A DNA stretch of 64,000 nucleotides from an uncultured Aquimarina sp. (GTDB lineage Bacteria > Bacteroidota > Bacteroidia > Flavobacteriales > Flavobacteriaceae). Below are positions 26,182 to 37,428 of this stretch, in pieces (the stretch's first letter is position 1; every line of letters starts with the position of its first letter). The DNA lies in assembly GCA_947498775.1 (NCBI GenBank), contig CANMLL010000011.1, positions 1 through 64,000 on the forward strand, given 5' to 3'. Made by a program: the position numbers and the translations under genes. The notes beneath the pieces were generated by a model, which was not told the origin of the DNA, did no database searches, and saw only the letters and a list, made by a program, of their open reading frames with translations.

Positions 26182-28596
26182 TTATCTTAATTCAGGATAA
26201 TTTACAGGATCTGCTTCGGTCATGATAGCATATACTTTTTCAAAAATATCTTCAGCAGATGGTTTGCTGAAATAATCCCCATCGGTACCAAATGCTGGTC
26301 TATGTGGTTGTGCGCTTAGTGTTTGCGGTTTGCTATCTAAGTATTGATACACATTTTGATCATCAATTAATTTATGAAGGATATATCCTGTAGCTCCTCC
26401 GGGAACATCTTCATCAATAATTAATAAGCGATTAGTTTTTGCAACACTTTTTGCTATATTATGATTTAAATCAAAAGGAACCAAAGATTGTATATCTATA
26501 ACTTCAGCATTAATACCTAAAGATAACAACTCTTTTGCAGCTTGTTCTACTAATCGTAGTGTAGAACCATAGGATACCAAAGTAATATCTGTTCCTTCTT
26601 TTATCGTTTCGACGACACCTATCGGTGTCCTTGTTTCAGATAAATTAGTTGGCATTTTCTCTTTTAATCGATATCCATTCAGGCATTCTACTACAATGGC
26701 TGGCTCATCACTTTCCATTAACGTATTATAAAAACCGGCAGCTTTTGTCATATTTCTAGGAACCAAGATATGCATTCCTCTTAACAAATGAACGATACCT
26801 CCCATTTGTGATCCTGAATGCCAAATACCCTCGAGTCTGTGTCCTCTGGTTCTTACAATTAAAGGTGCTTTTTGCTTGGCAAAAGTTCTGTATCGCAAAG
26901 TAGCTAGATCATCGCTTAATCCTTGAATACAATACATGATATAATCTAAGTACTGAATCTCGGCAATAGGCCTTAGTCCACGCATCGCCATACCTATACC
27001 TTGTCCAATAATAGTAGCTTCGCGTATACCGGTATCAGAAATTCTAATGTCCCCAAACTTTTCCTGCAGCCCCTCCAGTCCCTGATTTACATCACCAATT
27101 TTACCGCTATCTTCACCAAAAATTAATGCTTCAGGAATTCTGCTGAACAACTGTTCAAAATTGTCACGGATAATCACTCTACCATCTACAAGAGGAGCTT
27201 CTTCATTATATTGAGGTTTAATCTCTTTTATGTTGGTAACTCTAGAGTCAAATTCACTATATAAATGATCACTGTATTTTGGTTGGATATTTGTAAAATA
27301 ATTATTGATCCATTTTTGAAGCATAGATTTTTCGGCAAAATCTTCTTTGATTAGATATCGTAATGTTTTTCTAGCAGCTTCAAGAATATCTTTTCGTATT
27401 GGATCTTCTTTAGAAGAAAGCGTATCGATTATTGGTGAAATAAAGTTCTTATTTACACTTTTCTTTTCTACAATTTTTAAAAGTGCTATAGCCTCACTTT
27501 GTTCAGATTTTATTTCAGAAAGGTAGGCGTTCCACGCATTATTTTTTCCTTGTCTAACTTCTTTTTTTGCTGTTTTCTCAATATCTAAAACTTCTTCTGC
27601 GGTAGCGATATTGTGATCAATGACCCATTCTTTGAACTTTTTATTGCAATCATGTTCTCTTTCCCAATTTAATCGTTCTTCACTTTTGTACCTTTCATGA
27701 GAACCTGATGTAGAATGACCCTGGGGTTGCGTAAGTTCTTTTACATGAATAATAACAGGTATGTGTTTTTCACGCGCCAATTCTTCTGCGTTTTCATAAG
27801 CATCGATTAGAGCAACATAATCCCATCCATTTACTTTTATGATTTCATAGCCTTCGTGGTTTTCGTCACGTCTGAATCCTTCTAGAATTAATGAGATGTC
27901 TTCTTTTGCAGTTTGGTGTTTTGCATGTACAGAAATACCATATTCATCATCCCAGATGCTAATAACCATAGGTACTTGTAATACGGCACCAGCATTTACT
28001 GTTTCCCAAAATAATCCTTCACTGGTACTTGCGTTTCCGATAGTACCCCAGGCTATTTCATTTCCCTTGTCAGAGAAATTAGGAAAATCAGCTACACTTT
28101 TCTCATTACGATATACTTTTGATGCTTGAGCTAAACCAAGTAATCTAGGCATTTGACCCGCAGTAGGGGATATATCTGCACTTGAATTTTTCTGTTTTGT
28201 AAGATTTCTCCAGGTGCCATCTTCATTTAAGCTGTGTGTTGCAAAATGCCCGCCCATTTGCCTTCCTGCAGCAAAAGGTTCTCTGTCAATGTTTGTATGT
28301 GCATACAAACCTGCAAAAAACTGTTCTACCGTATATTGATCAATGGCCATCATAAAGGTCTGATCTCTATAATATCCAGATCTAAAATCACCATCACGAA
28401 AAACTCTAGCCATAGCCAGTTGTGGTAACTCTTTTCCTCCTCCAAAGATTCCGAATTTGGATTTGCCTGTCAATACTTCACGCCTACCTAATATGCTGCA
28501 TTCTCTACTGATACATGCAATTTTGAAATCTCTAAGTATTTGATTTCTGTATTCTTCAAAGGATATATTAGATGAGCTTATTGTTTCAGGTTGCAT
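26182..28596 (-). CDS. 2-oxoacid dehydrogenase E1, fused alpha-beta
   Basis: This 804-residue thiamine-diphosphate enzyme is the E1 component of a branched-chain or related 2-oxoacid dehydrogenase, with both subunits in one chain. The alpha part (about 1-370) has SGYYRDQTFM and the ThDP region GTIGNASTSEGLFWETVNAG. The beta part (about 460-804) has VIIRDNFEQLF, LIFGEDSGKIGDVNQGL, RISDTGIREATIIGQGIGMAM and LVSYGSTLRLVEQAAKEL. Such fusions are common in Bacteroidota. No E2 or E3 gene is nearby. Substrate (isovalerate-type or pyruvate) is not decided by the sequence. Confidence 0.93.
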   Translation of the reverse strand: MQPETISSSNISFEEYRNQILRDFKIACISRECSILGRREVLTGKSKFGIFGGGKELPQLAMARVFRDGDFRSGYYRDQTFMMAIDQYTVEQFFAGLYAHTNIDREPFAAGRQMGGHFATHSLNEDGTWRNLTKQKNSSADISPTAGQMPRLLGLAQASKVYRNEKSVADFPNFSDKGNEIAWGTIGNASTSEGLFWETVNAGAVLQVPMVISIWDDEYGISVHAKHQTAKEDISLILEGFRRDENHEGYEIIKVNGWDYVALIDAYENAEELAREKHIPVIIHVKELTQPQGHSTSGSHERYKSEERLNWEREHDCNKKFKEWVIDHNIATAEEVLDIEKTAKKEVRQGKNNAWNAYLSEIKSEQSEAIALLKIVEKKSVNKNFISPIIDTLSSKEDPIRKDILEAARKTLRYLIKEDFAEKSMLQKWINNYFTNIQPKYSDHLYSEFDSRVTNIKEIKPQYNEEAPLVDGRVIIRDNFEQLFSRIPEALIFGEDSGKIGDVNQGLEGLQEKFGDIRISDTGIREATIIGQGIGMAMRGLRPIAEIQYLDYIMYCIQGLSDDLATLRYRTFAKQKAPLIVRTRGHRLEGIWHSGSQMGGIVHLLRGMHILVPRNMTKAAGFYNTLMESDEPAIVVECLNGYRLKEKMPTNLSETRTPIGVVETIKEGTDITLVSYGSTLRLVEQAAKELLSLGINAEVIDIQSLVPFDLNHNIAKSVAKTNRLLIIDEDVPGGATGYILHKLIDDQNVYQYLDSKPQTLSAQPHRPAFGTDGDYFSKPSAEDIFEKVYAIMTEADPVNYPELR

Positions 28597-28795
28597 ACGA
28601 ACGACAATTTTAGGTTTGCAAATTTAATTAAAATACAAACCAATTGCAAGGCCAAAACTCTTAAATTTATTGAATATTATGTACTTAAAACGGTATTTTA
28701 TTGACAAATTATCTTTTTTTGATGATAATTTAAGGATTGGTTAACAAATATTCAAAATTTTCACATTTTTAGTATTTTTGATTATTTTGAAAAAA
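28597..28795. other. AT-rich gap between the M1-like gene and the E1 gene
   Basis: No gene is seen. An 8-bp inverted repeat, AAATTATC (28706-28713) and GATAATTT (28724-28731), could fold but lacks a U-run on the minus strand. The E1 promoter should be here on that strand. Confidence 0.4.
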
Positions 28796-31636
28796 TCAAT
28801 ACCATTCTCTAGTGAATAGACCGATCAACGTTTCTGGGCTTAATGTTATAATAAATCTAATCTGTTGATCATAATTTGGTTGGGACATTTCCCATCCTTT
28901 ATTAGAAACTACAGGGAAAAATATTTCAAAGTAATCTGCAACCAAACTAAGCCTAACTCCTGCATCAAAAACGTATTTTGGCGAAAAGCCTTTATTTTTT
29001 ACAATACCTACATCGCCATAGGCATAAATCCAGTTCCATATATTGGTATTTGCATTTAAAGTGGTGATCCATTGATTGGCAAAAGGGTAGTCGAGTTGAG
29101 ATTTAAAGCCTCCTTCTGCAATTATGATTTGCTGACTTACTAAACCTGTATCTTCGCTACGTCCCAGGTAATTAAAATCAAACAGATAATCTGTGGGTCT
29201 GTCTAGTGCAAAACTGAAGAAATCCCCATCTTTTTCCGTATCATTAAAAAGAAAAGTTCCTGCAAATAATCTTAGGTTTAGTTGTCGGTTATTAAGAAAT
29301 AGCTTCCTGTAGTTAAAGGTAGTAGAAAACTTACTGAAATTTTTAGATATTTGGTAATCCAGTGAATATCCTAAAAAACTGATTAGATTAAAGTCGGAAT
29401 ATTGATACCGTGCATTAAATACATTATAATCTGGTGTTTCAACTGGGTTTTCTTCATCTCTTTCTCTAAAAACATTTACATTTCTGAGTGAAAGCCTTTG
29501 TTTTTCGTTTGATCTAAGGTCTTTAGGTCGAAAAAAGAAGTTTACTGAACTAGATAGTCTTCTGAATAACAAATCAGGAGCATAGCTAAACATATTTCCA
29601 TTAACACCATAGCGTATTTGATACAAGCCGTGTTCTGCAATTTGATTTCTAAAAAAGAAGGCTGCAGATCCCAATAATTTTTTGGATTTAAGACCATAAG
29701 CCGGAGCTATATTATATTCGAAATCACGTCTAATAAAAGTCTTGTTATAAAACTTTCCTGCCACTGCAAAACCGTCATAGACATTAAACTCGAATTCAGG
29801 AATAACGAATAATTGATTGTACCTAGGGTCTTCAATATCGTCTAATAATCTAAACTGAAAAGGTTTGTTAAATATCCATTTCAGGTTTCTATAATTGTTG
29901 CGTCTATTTACTTCGGGTATATTTTGATCATAATCCAGTACAAGTTTTGTAATATTTTCATTGGCAATCTTTACCTTTTTTGTACCGACTATGTCTGTAA
30001 CCCAAGTTTTAGAAACCATGTCTTTTTTTCTTAATCCCACAAGAGAAACGGGCATTGTATTGTTTCTTTTGTTTTTGATGGTGACTTCAATAGAATCTTT
30101 GCGTTTTTTTACAGATTTTATTTTGAAGTCAATTTTTTCGTTGGTTTGTACATAATCTTCAAAAAACCATTCTACATTTTTTTTTGATATGGACTTCAAG
30201 GTTTCTTTATATTTCGCAGAACTGGTATGCTGTAATGCATTTTGGGTATAGAATTCTTTAATGCTGGCATCTACGATATTATCATCGCCCAGATAGTCTT
30301 CTAGATATTTAAATCCCACACCTGCTTTATATGCATTCGCTATATTTTGATTAAATTTTACCAACTTATCTCGTGGAGTAGTTAGTGGTTGATCTAGAAA
30401 TAATCTGGCCATATTTTTGTAAGCCAGAAAATACTGATCATTAAAGTCCAAATCAGCAGCATGAAACCAACGTATACCTATCACTTTGCTCAGTTTTCCT
30501 ATCATTTTCATTTCGGGATAAAACTGTTCGGTATATGACATCATAAGATATATATGAATAGCATCTCTTATCCAAGTATCGTTTCTTGGATTAATAATCA
30601 ATGTGTTTTTGAGGTACTTTTCTGTAATGGCTTTAAGTTGTTTTATCTCATATTGAAAACCGTCAGGGAAAGGTCTTAAAATATCAGGTAATTGATTTAG
30701 GCCGTAGACAGGGTTGTTTTTATAATCACTTTCAGAAACCAGGATTTTATCAAAAGGATATTTGCCTAATTTTTTTTGCAAAAAGCCTAGTATTCTTTCG
30801 GTTGCCACAATTTTCATTTCCGGCATCAAATCATTATCCTCGATATTACTTATAAATTGAAGCCCATCTGCAGGAAAACTATAAAACGCCCCAGCTCTTT
30901 CTATGTATAGGTTTATTTCACTTCTAGTATTACCTTTAAGCTGTATGATTTTATTTTTACTTTCTTCAGAAGAGATAATGGTTTCCTTATTGAGGTCACT
31001 CACAATTTCGTAACCATGTGGTATTGTAAAAGTTATTTTGTAATCTGAAATAGGTGCATATAGATCGTCTAGGTTTTTATGGCTGTAAACATTCCATTTT
31101 GTATCATAAACAGCAGGAATGATGTGCCAATATTTAAGATCAAAATTACCATTAGGTTGATATCCGTAACGGGTAAACTTGCTACTTGCTACCTTTATTT
31201 TGTATTTTAAAACAAATGTTTGACTTTCTCCGGGATAAAGAGGTTTAGAACATTCGATCCACATTATATCTGATTTCCCTTTGTAACGCCCCCATTTTAG
31301 GGATTGTGAGGATTTATCGCTAACATTTTGGATTATTGTACGTCCACGTTCATGGTCTTTTGCAAAATAGAATCTCTTTAGAAAATCTTCGGAAAACCGT
31401 TTTCCTAAATCTGAGGTCTTGCTAGAAAAACTATTTGCCCAATCGTGAAAAAGTACTTCGTTTAAGGTGTCTTTTGAAGAATTTATATAGGTGATTTCTT
31501 GTGAAATCGTTAGTACTTTTTTGTTTACATCCAGGGTAGCATCGATAGTAATGTTATTTTGTGCTGAAGCAATAAACAGCACAAAAAAAGCAAAGATGGT
31601 ATGATATATTCTTATGATTTTCAAATTCACATTCAC
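28796..31636 (-). CDS. M1-like degenerate metallopeptidase fused to an outer-membrane beta barrel
   Basis: This 946-residue protein has a signal peptide (about 1-26, ending ASAQ). Residues 27-560 follow the layout of M1 aminopeptidases: a beta saddle, YWHIIPAVYDTKWNVY near 170 and a helical domain. Where HExxH is expected (about 333-342) the sequence reads QLKAITEKYL, and the second Glu helix reads WIRDAIHIYLMM (355-366), so the zinc site is missing. From about 615 to the end it is a run of amphipathic beta strands ending in REWY, typical of an outer-membrane barrel. It is probably not a peptidase. It may be an envelope assembly or binding protein. Confidence 0.75.
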   Translation of the reverse strand: MNVNLKIIRIYHTIFAFFVLFIASAQNNITIDATLDVNKKVLTISQEITYINSSKDTLNEVLFHDWANSFSSKTSDLGKRFSEDFLKRFYFAKDHERGRTIIQNVSDKSSQSLKWGRYKGKSDIMWIECSKPLYPGESQTFVLKYKIKVASSKFTRYGYQPNGNFDLKYWHIIPAVYDTKWNVYSHKNLDDLYAPISDYKITFTIPHGYEIVSDLNKETIISSEESKNKIIQLKGNTRSEINLYIERAGAFYSFPADGLQFISNIEDNDLMPEMKIVATERILGFLQKKLGKYPFDKILVSESDYKNNPVYGLNQLPDILRPFPDGFQYEIKQLKAITEKYLKNTLIINPRNDTWIRDAIHIYLMMSYTEQFYPEMKMIGKLSKVIGIRWFHAADLDFNDQYFLAYKNMARLFLDQPLTTPRDKLVKFNQNIANAYKAGVGFKYLEDYLGDDNIVDASIKEFYTQNALQHTSSAKYKETLKSISKKNVEWFFEDYVQTNEKIDFKIKSVKKRKDSIEVTIKNKRNNTMPVSLVGLRKKDMVSKTWVTDIVGTKKVKIANENITKLVLDYDQNIPEVNRRNNYRNLKWIFNKPFQFRLLDDIEDPRYNQLFVIPEFEFNVYDGFAVAGKFYNKTFIRRDFEYNIAPAYGLKSKKLLGSAAFFFRNQIAEHGLYQIRYGVNGNMFSYAPDLLFRRLSSSVNFFFRPKDLRSNEKQRLSLRNVNVFRERDEENPVETPDYNVFNARYQYSDFNLISFLGYSLDYQISKNFSKFSTTFNYRKLFLNNRQLNLRLFAGTFLFNDTEKDGDFFSFALDRPTDYLFDFNYLGRSEDTGLVSQQIIIAEGGFKSQLDYPFANQWITTLNANTNIWNWIYAYGDVGIVKNKGFSPKYVFDAGVRLSLVADYFEIFFPVVSNKGWEMSQPNYDQQIRFIITLSPETLIGLFTREWY

Positions 31637-31711
31637 ATTATAAACATAAAAGTATTGAATGTTTTAAGCAACACTCTTCAGGATTAATAACTGTTTTAGT
31701 AACAAGATGTT

Positions 31712-32401
31712 TCAGAAATTAGGACTTAGGTTATATTGACCATAGAATTTATCTAAAATTTGAAGCACTTCATCAGGAGTATCAACGATATGAATAAGAT
31801 CCAAATCACCAGGGCTAATATTTCCAAACTTTTGTAGTAATGTACTTTTAACCCAATCGATTAGGCCTCCCCAAAAATCGGTGCTTACCAGAATTATAGG
31901 AAATTTTGCTATTTTTTTTGTCTGTATCAGTGTCATTGCTTCAAAAAGTTCATCCAAAGTTCCGAAACCTCCAGGCATCACCACAAATCCCTGTGAATAT
32001 TTTACAAACATTACTTTACGCACAAAGAAATAATCAAAATCTAAGCTTTTATCATTGTCTATATATGGATTATCATGTTGTTCAAAAGGGAGGTCTATAT
32101 TTAATCCCACCGAGGTACCACCTCCGAGATGAGCTCCTTTATTTCCTGCTTCCATAATACCGGGGCCTCCACCGGTAATAACCCCGTACCCATTGTCTAC
32201 AATTTTTTTGGCAATATCTACGGCCAACTGGTAGTTTTTATCATCAACCTTGGTTCTGGCAGATCCAAAGATTGATACGCAAGGGCCAATCTTGCTCATT
32301 TTTTCAAATCCATTGACAAATTCTCCCATGATTTTGAAGATTGCCCATGAATCATTGGTTTTTATTTCATTCCAGCCCTTGTGATGTTGTTGTTCTCTCA
32401 T
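31712..32401 (-). CDS. LOG-family (TIGR00730) nucleotide phosphoribohydrolase-like protein
   Basis: This 229-residue Rossmann-fold protein has the family signatures GGGPGIMEAGNKGA near 80 and PGGFGTLDELFEAMT near 145, which form the active site of LONELY GUY-type enzymes that cleave cytokinin riboside or other nucleoside monophosphates to base plus ribose 5-phosphate. In bacteria many members act on AMP-like nucleotides. It is 14 bp downstream of uvrA on the minus strand, which suggests co-transcription. Substrate unproven. Confidence 0.92.
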   Translation of the reverse strand: MREQQHHKGWNEIKTNDSWAIFKIMGEFVNGFEKMSKIGPCVSIFGSARTKVDDKNYQLAVDIAKKIVDNGYGVITGGGPGIMEAGNKGAHLGGGTSVGLNIDLPFEQHDNPYIDNDKSLDFDYFFVRKVMFVKYSQGFVVMPGGFGTLDELFEAMTLIQTKKIAKFPIILVSTDFWGGLIDWVKSTLLQKFGNISPGDLDLIHIVDTPDEVLQILDKFYGQYNLSPNF

Positions 32402-32415
32402 AAATTGTTTCGTTT

Positions 32416-35250
32416 TTAAGATGCTAGCTCTTTTTTAAGGAACTTAGCGGTATAACTTTTTTTATCTTTTATAATTTCCTCTGGAGTACCTTTTGCAATA
32501 ACCTGGCCACCATTTTTTCCTCCTTCATAGCCAATATCAATAATATAATCTGCCATTTTAATTACATCCAGATTGTGCTCTATAATCAAAACAGTATTTC
32601 CTTTATCAACCAGTTTGTTTAAAACCTCCATCAAAACCCGTATGTCTTCAAAATGGAGGCCGGTTGTAGGTTCATCCAAAATATAGAATGTATTGCCCGT
32701 ATCTCTTTTTGATAGCTCTGTTGCAAGTTTGATACGTTGTGCTTCGCCACCAGATAATGTTGTTGATTGCTGGCCTAAAGTGATATATCCTAACCCTACA
32801 TTCTGTATGGTTTTTAACTTTCTAGATATCTTTGGGATGTGTTCAAAGAAAAGACAAGCTTCATTAATAGTCATTTCGAGTACATCAGAGATTGATTTTC
32901 CTTTGTATCTAATTTCAAGGGTTTCTCTGTTGAATCGTTTTCCCTGACAGGTTTCACATTCTACATACACATCCGGAAGAAAATTCATTTCGATTACCCG
33001 TAAACCACCACCTTTACACGTTTCACATCTACCACCGGTAACGTTGAAACTAAATCGTCCGGGCTTATAACCTCTAATCATGGCTTCTGGTGTTTTAGAA
33101 AAGAGGCTGCGTATTTCTGAAAAAACTCCTGTATATGTTGCCGGATTCGATCTTGGCGTACGCCCAATGGGAGATTGATTGATATCTATAACTTTGTCTG
33201 AATGCTCTAGTCCTTTAATAGTTTTATAGGGCATTGGTTTTTTGACTCCGTTAAAATAATAAGCATTAAGGATAGGGTAAAGGGTCTCATTTATGAGGGT
33301 GGACTTTCCACTACCAGAAACCCCGGTAACTGCAATCATTTTTCCCAGAGGAATATCAATAGAGACATTTTTTAGATTATTTCCCGTGGCTCCTTTTAAA
33401 GAAATTATTTTTCCGTTTCCTTTTCTACGTTCAGAAGGGATTTCGATTTGTTTTTTACCACTCAAATAATCTGCAGTTAATGTATTGTGTTGTTTGAGCT
33501 CCATGGGAGTGCCTTCACTTATGATTTCACCGCCATGTTTTCCGGCAAGAGGGCCAATATCGATTACATGATCTGCTCGCTCTATCATATCCTTGTCATG
33601 CTCTACGACAATTACAGAATTACCTATGTCTCTAAGCTGGATAAGAGAATTGATAAGTTTTTCATTATCTTTTTGATGCAGACCAATACTTGGCTCATCA
33701 AGAATATATAGCACACCTACCAACTGAGAGCCTATTTGAGTAGCCAATCGTATACGTTGTGCCTCGCCTCCTGAAAGCGATTTACTGCTTCGGTTTAAAG
33801 AAAGATAGGTAAGGCCTACATCAACCAAAAATTGAAGCCTAGCGTTAATTTCTTTTAATATCTCCCCAGAGATTTGCTTTTGTTTTTTGCTTAAATGACC
33901 GGGTAGATCTTTGAACCATTCTGCAAGTTCACTAATATCCATGGCCGACAGTTCTGCAATGTTCTTTTGGTTTACTTTAAAATATAAGGATTCTTTACGC
34001 AACCTGCTTCCTTCACATTCTGGACATTGAACGTTATCCATAAAATCTCTTGCCCATCTGCGCAAAGAGGTAGAATCATTAGTATTGTATGTGTTTTCTA
34101 TAAAGGTTGCAACTCCTTCAAAATCGATAGTGTATTCTCGAGTAACTCCCAAAGTTTTACTGGTGATGGTGAATTTTTCTTTTCCACCGTACAGTATTAC
34201 TTGCATAGCTTTTTCAGGGATTTTTTTTATGGGGTCACCAAGCTTAAAATCAAAACGTTGGGCTATAAGCTCCAATTGTTTAAAAACCCAATTGTTTTTT
34301 TGAGGTCCTTGTGGAGCCAAACCACCATTTTTTATGGATTTAGAATTGTCTGGGATGATTTTTTTGAGGTTAACTTCGTACAGGTTTCCTATTCCGTTAC
34401 ATTTAGAACAGGCTCCTTTGGGGGAGTTAAATGAAAAATTATTTGGCTCTGGATTAGGGTATGAAATTCCGCTTGACGGGCACATCAAATTTCTACTGAA
34501 GAAACGAGCTTCTTGGGTATCTTGATCGATTACCATTAATACATCATCACCATGATACATGGCCGTATTAATAGTTTCCATTAAGCGTTTAGAGTTTTCC
34601 TGGTCTTTGGTAACCAAGAGTCTGTCGATTACAATCTCTATATCATGAGTTTTGTATCGATCGAGTTTCATTCCTTTGGTGATATCCTTTATTTCTCCAT
34701 CGGTTCTTACTTTTACAAAACCTTGTTTTGCAATTTGCTCAAAAAGTTCACGATAATGACCTTTTCTAGACCGAACGATTGGAGCCAAAATATTTATCTT
34801 TTTTCCATTAAAGTCCTTCAGTATTAGGTCCTTGATTTGCTCATCGCTATAACTTACCATTTTTTCTCCGGTATTATAGCTATACGCATCACTACCTCTT
34901 GAATAAAGAAGTCTTAAGAAATCATATATTTCTGTAATTGTTCCTACGGTACTACGCGGACTTTTACTTGTGGTTTTTTGCTCTATGGCAATTACAGGAG
35001 ATAGCCCGTCGATTTTATCAACATCTGGTCTTTCTAACCCTCCTAAAAATTGACGAGCATAAGCAGAGAAGGTCTCTATGTATCGTCGTTGACCTTCGGC
35101 ATAGATAGTATCAAATGCCAAAGAGGATTTGCCAGATCCAGATAGCCCGGTAATCACGACAAGTTTTTCTCTGGGGATAGTCACATCAATGTTCTTCAAG
35201 TTATGAACCCGTGCGCCTAAAACCTCAATATTTTCTTCTGATACAGCCAT
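32416..35250 (-). CDS. uvrA: Excinuclease ABC subunit A
   Basis: This is the damage-recognition ATPase of nucleotide excision repair. The 944-residue product has two ABC modules, each with a Walker A ([14 protein letters not shown] near 35; [15 protein letters not shown] near 635) and a signature ([24 protein letters not shown]). Zinc-finger Cys pairs ([17 protein letters not shown] and CETCQGKR) are present. An in-frame start at 35271 adds seven residues; I use [14 protein letters not shown] at 35250, the family form. Flavobacteria often carry more than one uvrA, so this may be one of two. The LOG-family gene follows closely. Confidence 0.95.
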   Translation of the reverse strand: MAVSEENIEVLGARVHNLKNIDVTIPREKLVVITGLSGSGKSSLAFDTIYAEGQRRYIETFSAYARQFLGGLERPDVDKIDGLSPVIAIEQKTTSKSPRSTVGTITEIYDFLRLLYSRGSDAYSYNTGEKMVSYSDEQIKDLILKDFNGKKINILAPIVRSRKGHYRELFEQIAKQGFVKVRTDGEIKDITKGMKLDRYKTHDIEIVIDRLLVTKDQENSKRLMETINTAMYHGDDVLMVIDQDTQEARFFSRNLMCPSSGISYPNPEPNNFSFNSPKGACSKCNGIGNLYEVNLKKIIPDNSKSIKNGGLAPQGPQKNNWVFKQLELIAQRFDFKLGDPIKKIPEKAMQVILYGGKEKFTITSKTLGVTREYTIDFEGVATFIENTYNTNDSTSLRRWARDFMDNVQCPECEGSRLRKESLYFKVNQKNIAELSAMDISELAEWFKDLPGHLSKKQKQISGEILKEINARLQFLVDVGLTYLSLNRSSKSLSGGEAQRIRLATQIGSQLVGVLYILDEPSIGLHQKDNEKLINSLIQLRDIGNSVIVVEHDKDMIERADHVIDIGPLAGKHGGEIISEGTPMELKQHNTLTADYLSGKKQIEIPSERRKGNGKIISLKGATGNNLKNVSIDIPLGKMIAVTGVSGSGKSTLINETLYPILNAYYFNGVKKPMPYKTIKGLEHSDKVIDINQSPIGRTPRSNPATYTGVFSEIRSLFSKTPEAMIRGYKPGRFSFNVTGGRCETCKGGGLRVIEMNFLPDVYVECETCQGKRFNRETLEIRYKGKSISDVLEMTINEACLFFEHIPKISRKLKTIQNVGLGYITLGQQSTTLSGGEAQRIKLATELSKRDTGNTFYILDEPTTGLHFEDIRVLMEVLNKLVDKGNTVLIIEHNLDVIKMADYIIDIGYEGGKNGGQVIAKGTPEEIIKDKKSYTAKFLKKELAS

Positions 35251-35440
35251 AAATTTTAACCAAGATTGCAAATGTAGTTATTTGATCGCGTTTTGTGAAA
35301 TAGGTTTAGTTTCAGTTTTGAAATTTGAACACTTTTTTTGTCTAAAACGGATTAAAGGCGTAAAATCCCTATTAATTTTAAGGGGTAAATCGAGTAGTTC
35401 TTAATAATTTGTGTAAAATCAGCAGTTAATGTTATGAAAA

Positions 35441-36151
35441 TTAATCGTTCCAAGCGCTTAGATTTGATATCGGGATTCCGAAACCGAGTAATTTGTGTTT
35501 TTGAGATAAATATGCTCCACTTTCTGTAGTTGTCCAACCATCCCAGGTTGCCTCAATACCACCGATAGGAAGTATTGAAACCCACATTTGATAACTCGTT
35601 GGTACGTAATTCTTGTCTACTTTCCATAAATATGAGTCACCGGGTGTGGTGCCTCCAGAGCTGTAGGTTACCAAAAGACCTTTGCTTTTATCTTCCAAAG
35701 TCACTAATTGGCGCGTAACTCCTTTATCAAATAATTTATGGGGTGCTACGATCCAAAAAGAATCGTTATTAAAATACCCAAAAGCAGTATCAATAAGCTT
35801 TTTCTTTTCTTCTTCTTTGATATTCTTGTTCTCTAAATAGCTTTTATGAGGTTTATCTAAATCCAGATATACGGTATGATCATCCCATTGCACCTTGGCA
35901 ATGCCTTGTCTTTTATCCCATAAGTAATGATGTTTGTTTCTAAAACTCCATTGAATATAATCTGTGTCGAGATATAGATCATGTTTAACTGCATTTTGTA
36001 TTTTTAATGCAAAACTATCGGCTTCAGGTCCATGTACTCCTTCAGGGAGTTGTTTATTTAATGAAAAATACAAAGTGGCAATTGCGATGACTATCAAGGC
36101 TAGTATGCTTAGCACTAAAATTTTTAGGAGCTTAAAGATTTTCTTTTTCAA
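35441..36151 (-). CDS. Unknown membrane-anchored protein
   Basis: I do not recognise this 236-residue product. A positively charged N-terminus (MKKKIFKLLK) and a single hydrophobic segment (about 11-30) anchor it, with the rest outside the cytoplasm. The body contains HGPEADSFALKIQNAVKHD, a WDKRQGIAKVQWDDHTVYLDLDKPHK segment and a Trp/Gly-rich C-terminus (GGIEATWDGWTTTESGAYL), giving a beta-rich impression. It is 41 bp downstream of aroB on the minus strand and may share its transcript. No activity can be proposed. Confidence 0.75.
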   Translation of the reverse strand: MKKKIFKLLKILVLSILALIVIAIATLYFSLNKQLPEGVHGPEADSFALKIQNAVKHDLYLDTDYIQWSFRNKHHYLWDKRQGIAKVQWDDHTVYLDLDKPHKSYLENKNIKEEEKKKLIDTAFGYFNNDSFWIVAPHKLFDKGVTRQLVTLEDKSKGLLVTYSSGGTTPGDSYLWKVDKNYVPTSYQMWVSILPIGGIEATWDGWTTTESGAYLSQKHKLLGFGIPISNLSAWND

Positions 36152-36192
36152 GATGATGTGTTTTGGATTGCCTCTAAAATATAAAAAATGAA

Positions 36193-37263
36193 TTAAAGCG
36201 AGCCGTAATAATCGAAAGCTTTTAGTATCAGTTCATCAGGTACAATACAATTGTATTTTGCTTCTCCAATAGTATGTAATAATACGAAAAGAATGGTGCC
36301 TTTTTCATTCTTTTTATCGTGAATGAGAAGTGCTATAATTTTTTGATAATCCTTAGGATCTATTTCAATTTTTGGGAAGGTAGCTAAGATTACCTCACTT
36401 ATTTGCTGCAGATCATCAGAAGTTACAGACAGCAATGCAGAAGATATAAAAGCTTCCATGATCATTCCGATTGCAATAGCTTCACCATGCAGTAGGGTTG
36501 GTTTACTTGGATGAGTAAGATAGAATGATTCGATAGCATGGCCTAGTGTATGACCAAAATTAAGATACTTACGGATGTTTTGCTCGGTAGGATCTTCAAA
36601 AACAATATTGTTTTTAATAACCACCGAGTCATAAATCATTTGATCCAGATCGTCGAGTTCTAATTTAGATAAATCACTAAGTTTTTCCCAATATAGGCGG
36701 TCTTGTATAAGTCCGTGTTTCAACATTTCGGCAAACCCACTACACATTTGCTCAACGGGCAATGTTCCTAGATATTCTGTGTCAACCAATACCATTTCAG
36801 ATTCGCTAATTACCCCAACCATATTTTTTAAATTCCCAAGATCCACACCTGTTTTTCCGCCAACAGAGGCATCTACCATAGCCAATAAAGAAGTCGGAAC
36901 GTTGATATAGTTGATCCCTCTTTTGTAGGTACAGGCAACAAATCCGCCAAGATCAGTAACCACGCCACCACCAAGATTGATCATTAGTCCCTTACGATCA
37001 AAACCTAATTCTGACAATGCATTCCAGATACCGCTACACGTCTCAATGTTCTTATGAATTTCGCCCGCTTCAATTTCAATGATTTCGATATCATATTCCT
37101 TTTCAATTTTACTCATAAATAGTGACAAACAACTTTCGTGAGTATTGCTATCAACCAAAATACATATTTTGGAATGATTAGCTTTATCCAAATAGGAGTT
37201 TAGGGCAGTATAGCATTCCTGACCAAAATATACGACTGAATCTTTTGAAACTATGGGCTTCAT
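36193..37263 (-). CDS. aroB: 3-dehydroquinate synthase
   Basis: This NAD- and metal-dependent enzyme of the shikimate pathway makes 3-dehydroquinate from DAHP. The 356-residue protein has the diagnostic block GGGVVTDLGGFVACTYKRGINY, followed by VPTSLLAMVDASVGGKTGVDL, with metal ligands expected in Glu of SGFAEMLKHGLI, His of NFGHTLGHAIE and His of LLHGEAIAIGM. It is divergent from proline dehydrogenase across 165 bp. Confidence 0.95.
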   Translation of the reverse strand: MKPIVSKDSVVYFGQECYTALNSYLDKANHSKICILVDSNTHESCLSLFMSKIEKEYDIEIIEIEAGEIHKNIETCSGIWNALSELGFDRKGLMINLGGGVVTDLGGFVACTYKRGINYINVPTSLLAMVDASVGGKTGVDLGNLKNMVGVISESEMVLVDTEYLGTLPVEQMCSGFAEMLKHGLIQDRLYWEKLSDLSKLELDDLDQMIYDSVVIKNNIVFEDPTEQNIRKYLNFGHTLGHAIESFYLTHPSKPTLLHGEAIAIGMIMEAFISSALLSVTSDDLQQISEVILATFPKIEIDPKDYQKIIALLIHDKKNEKGTILFVLLHTIGEAKYNCIVPDELILKAFDYYGSL

Positions 37264-37326
37264 ATAGTATTGAATTAAGAGCGACGAAATTAAGCAGAAT
37301 TTAGATCAAAATAAACTCGCAAGTTC

Positions 37327-37334
37327 TATATTTG
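37327..37334 (+). promoter_or_regulatory. Candidate -7 box for the proline dehydrogenase gene
   Basis: TATATTTG matches TAnnTTTG exactly, 94 bp before the start codon. A -33 TTG is not evident, so the call is tentative. Confidence 0.4.
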
Positions 37335-37428
37335 CAGAAATCACAAAATAAACACCTAGTGATTACATAAATTGATGATATTTTTACAAAAACATCTTTA
37401 AAACTGAAGATTCTTAAAATTAATTTTA

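Noticed and set aside
34027..34434. 135-codon plus-strand reading frame inside uvrA
   Set aside because: It is opposite a well-supported gene, has no motif, and its composition follows the antisense strand.
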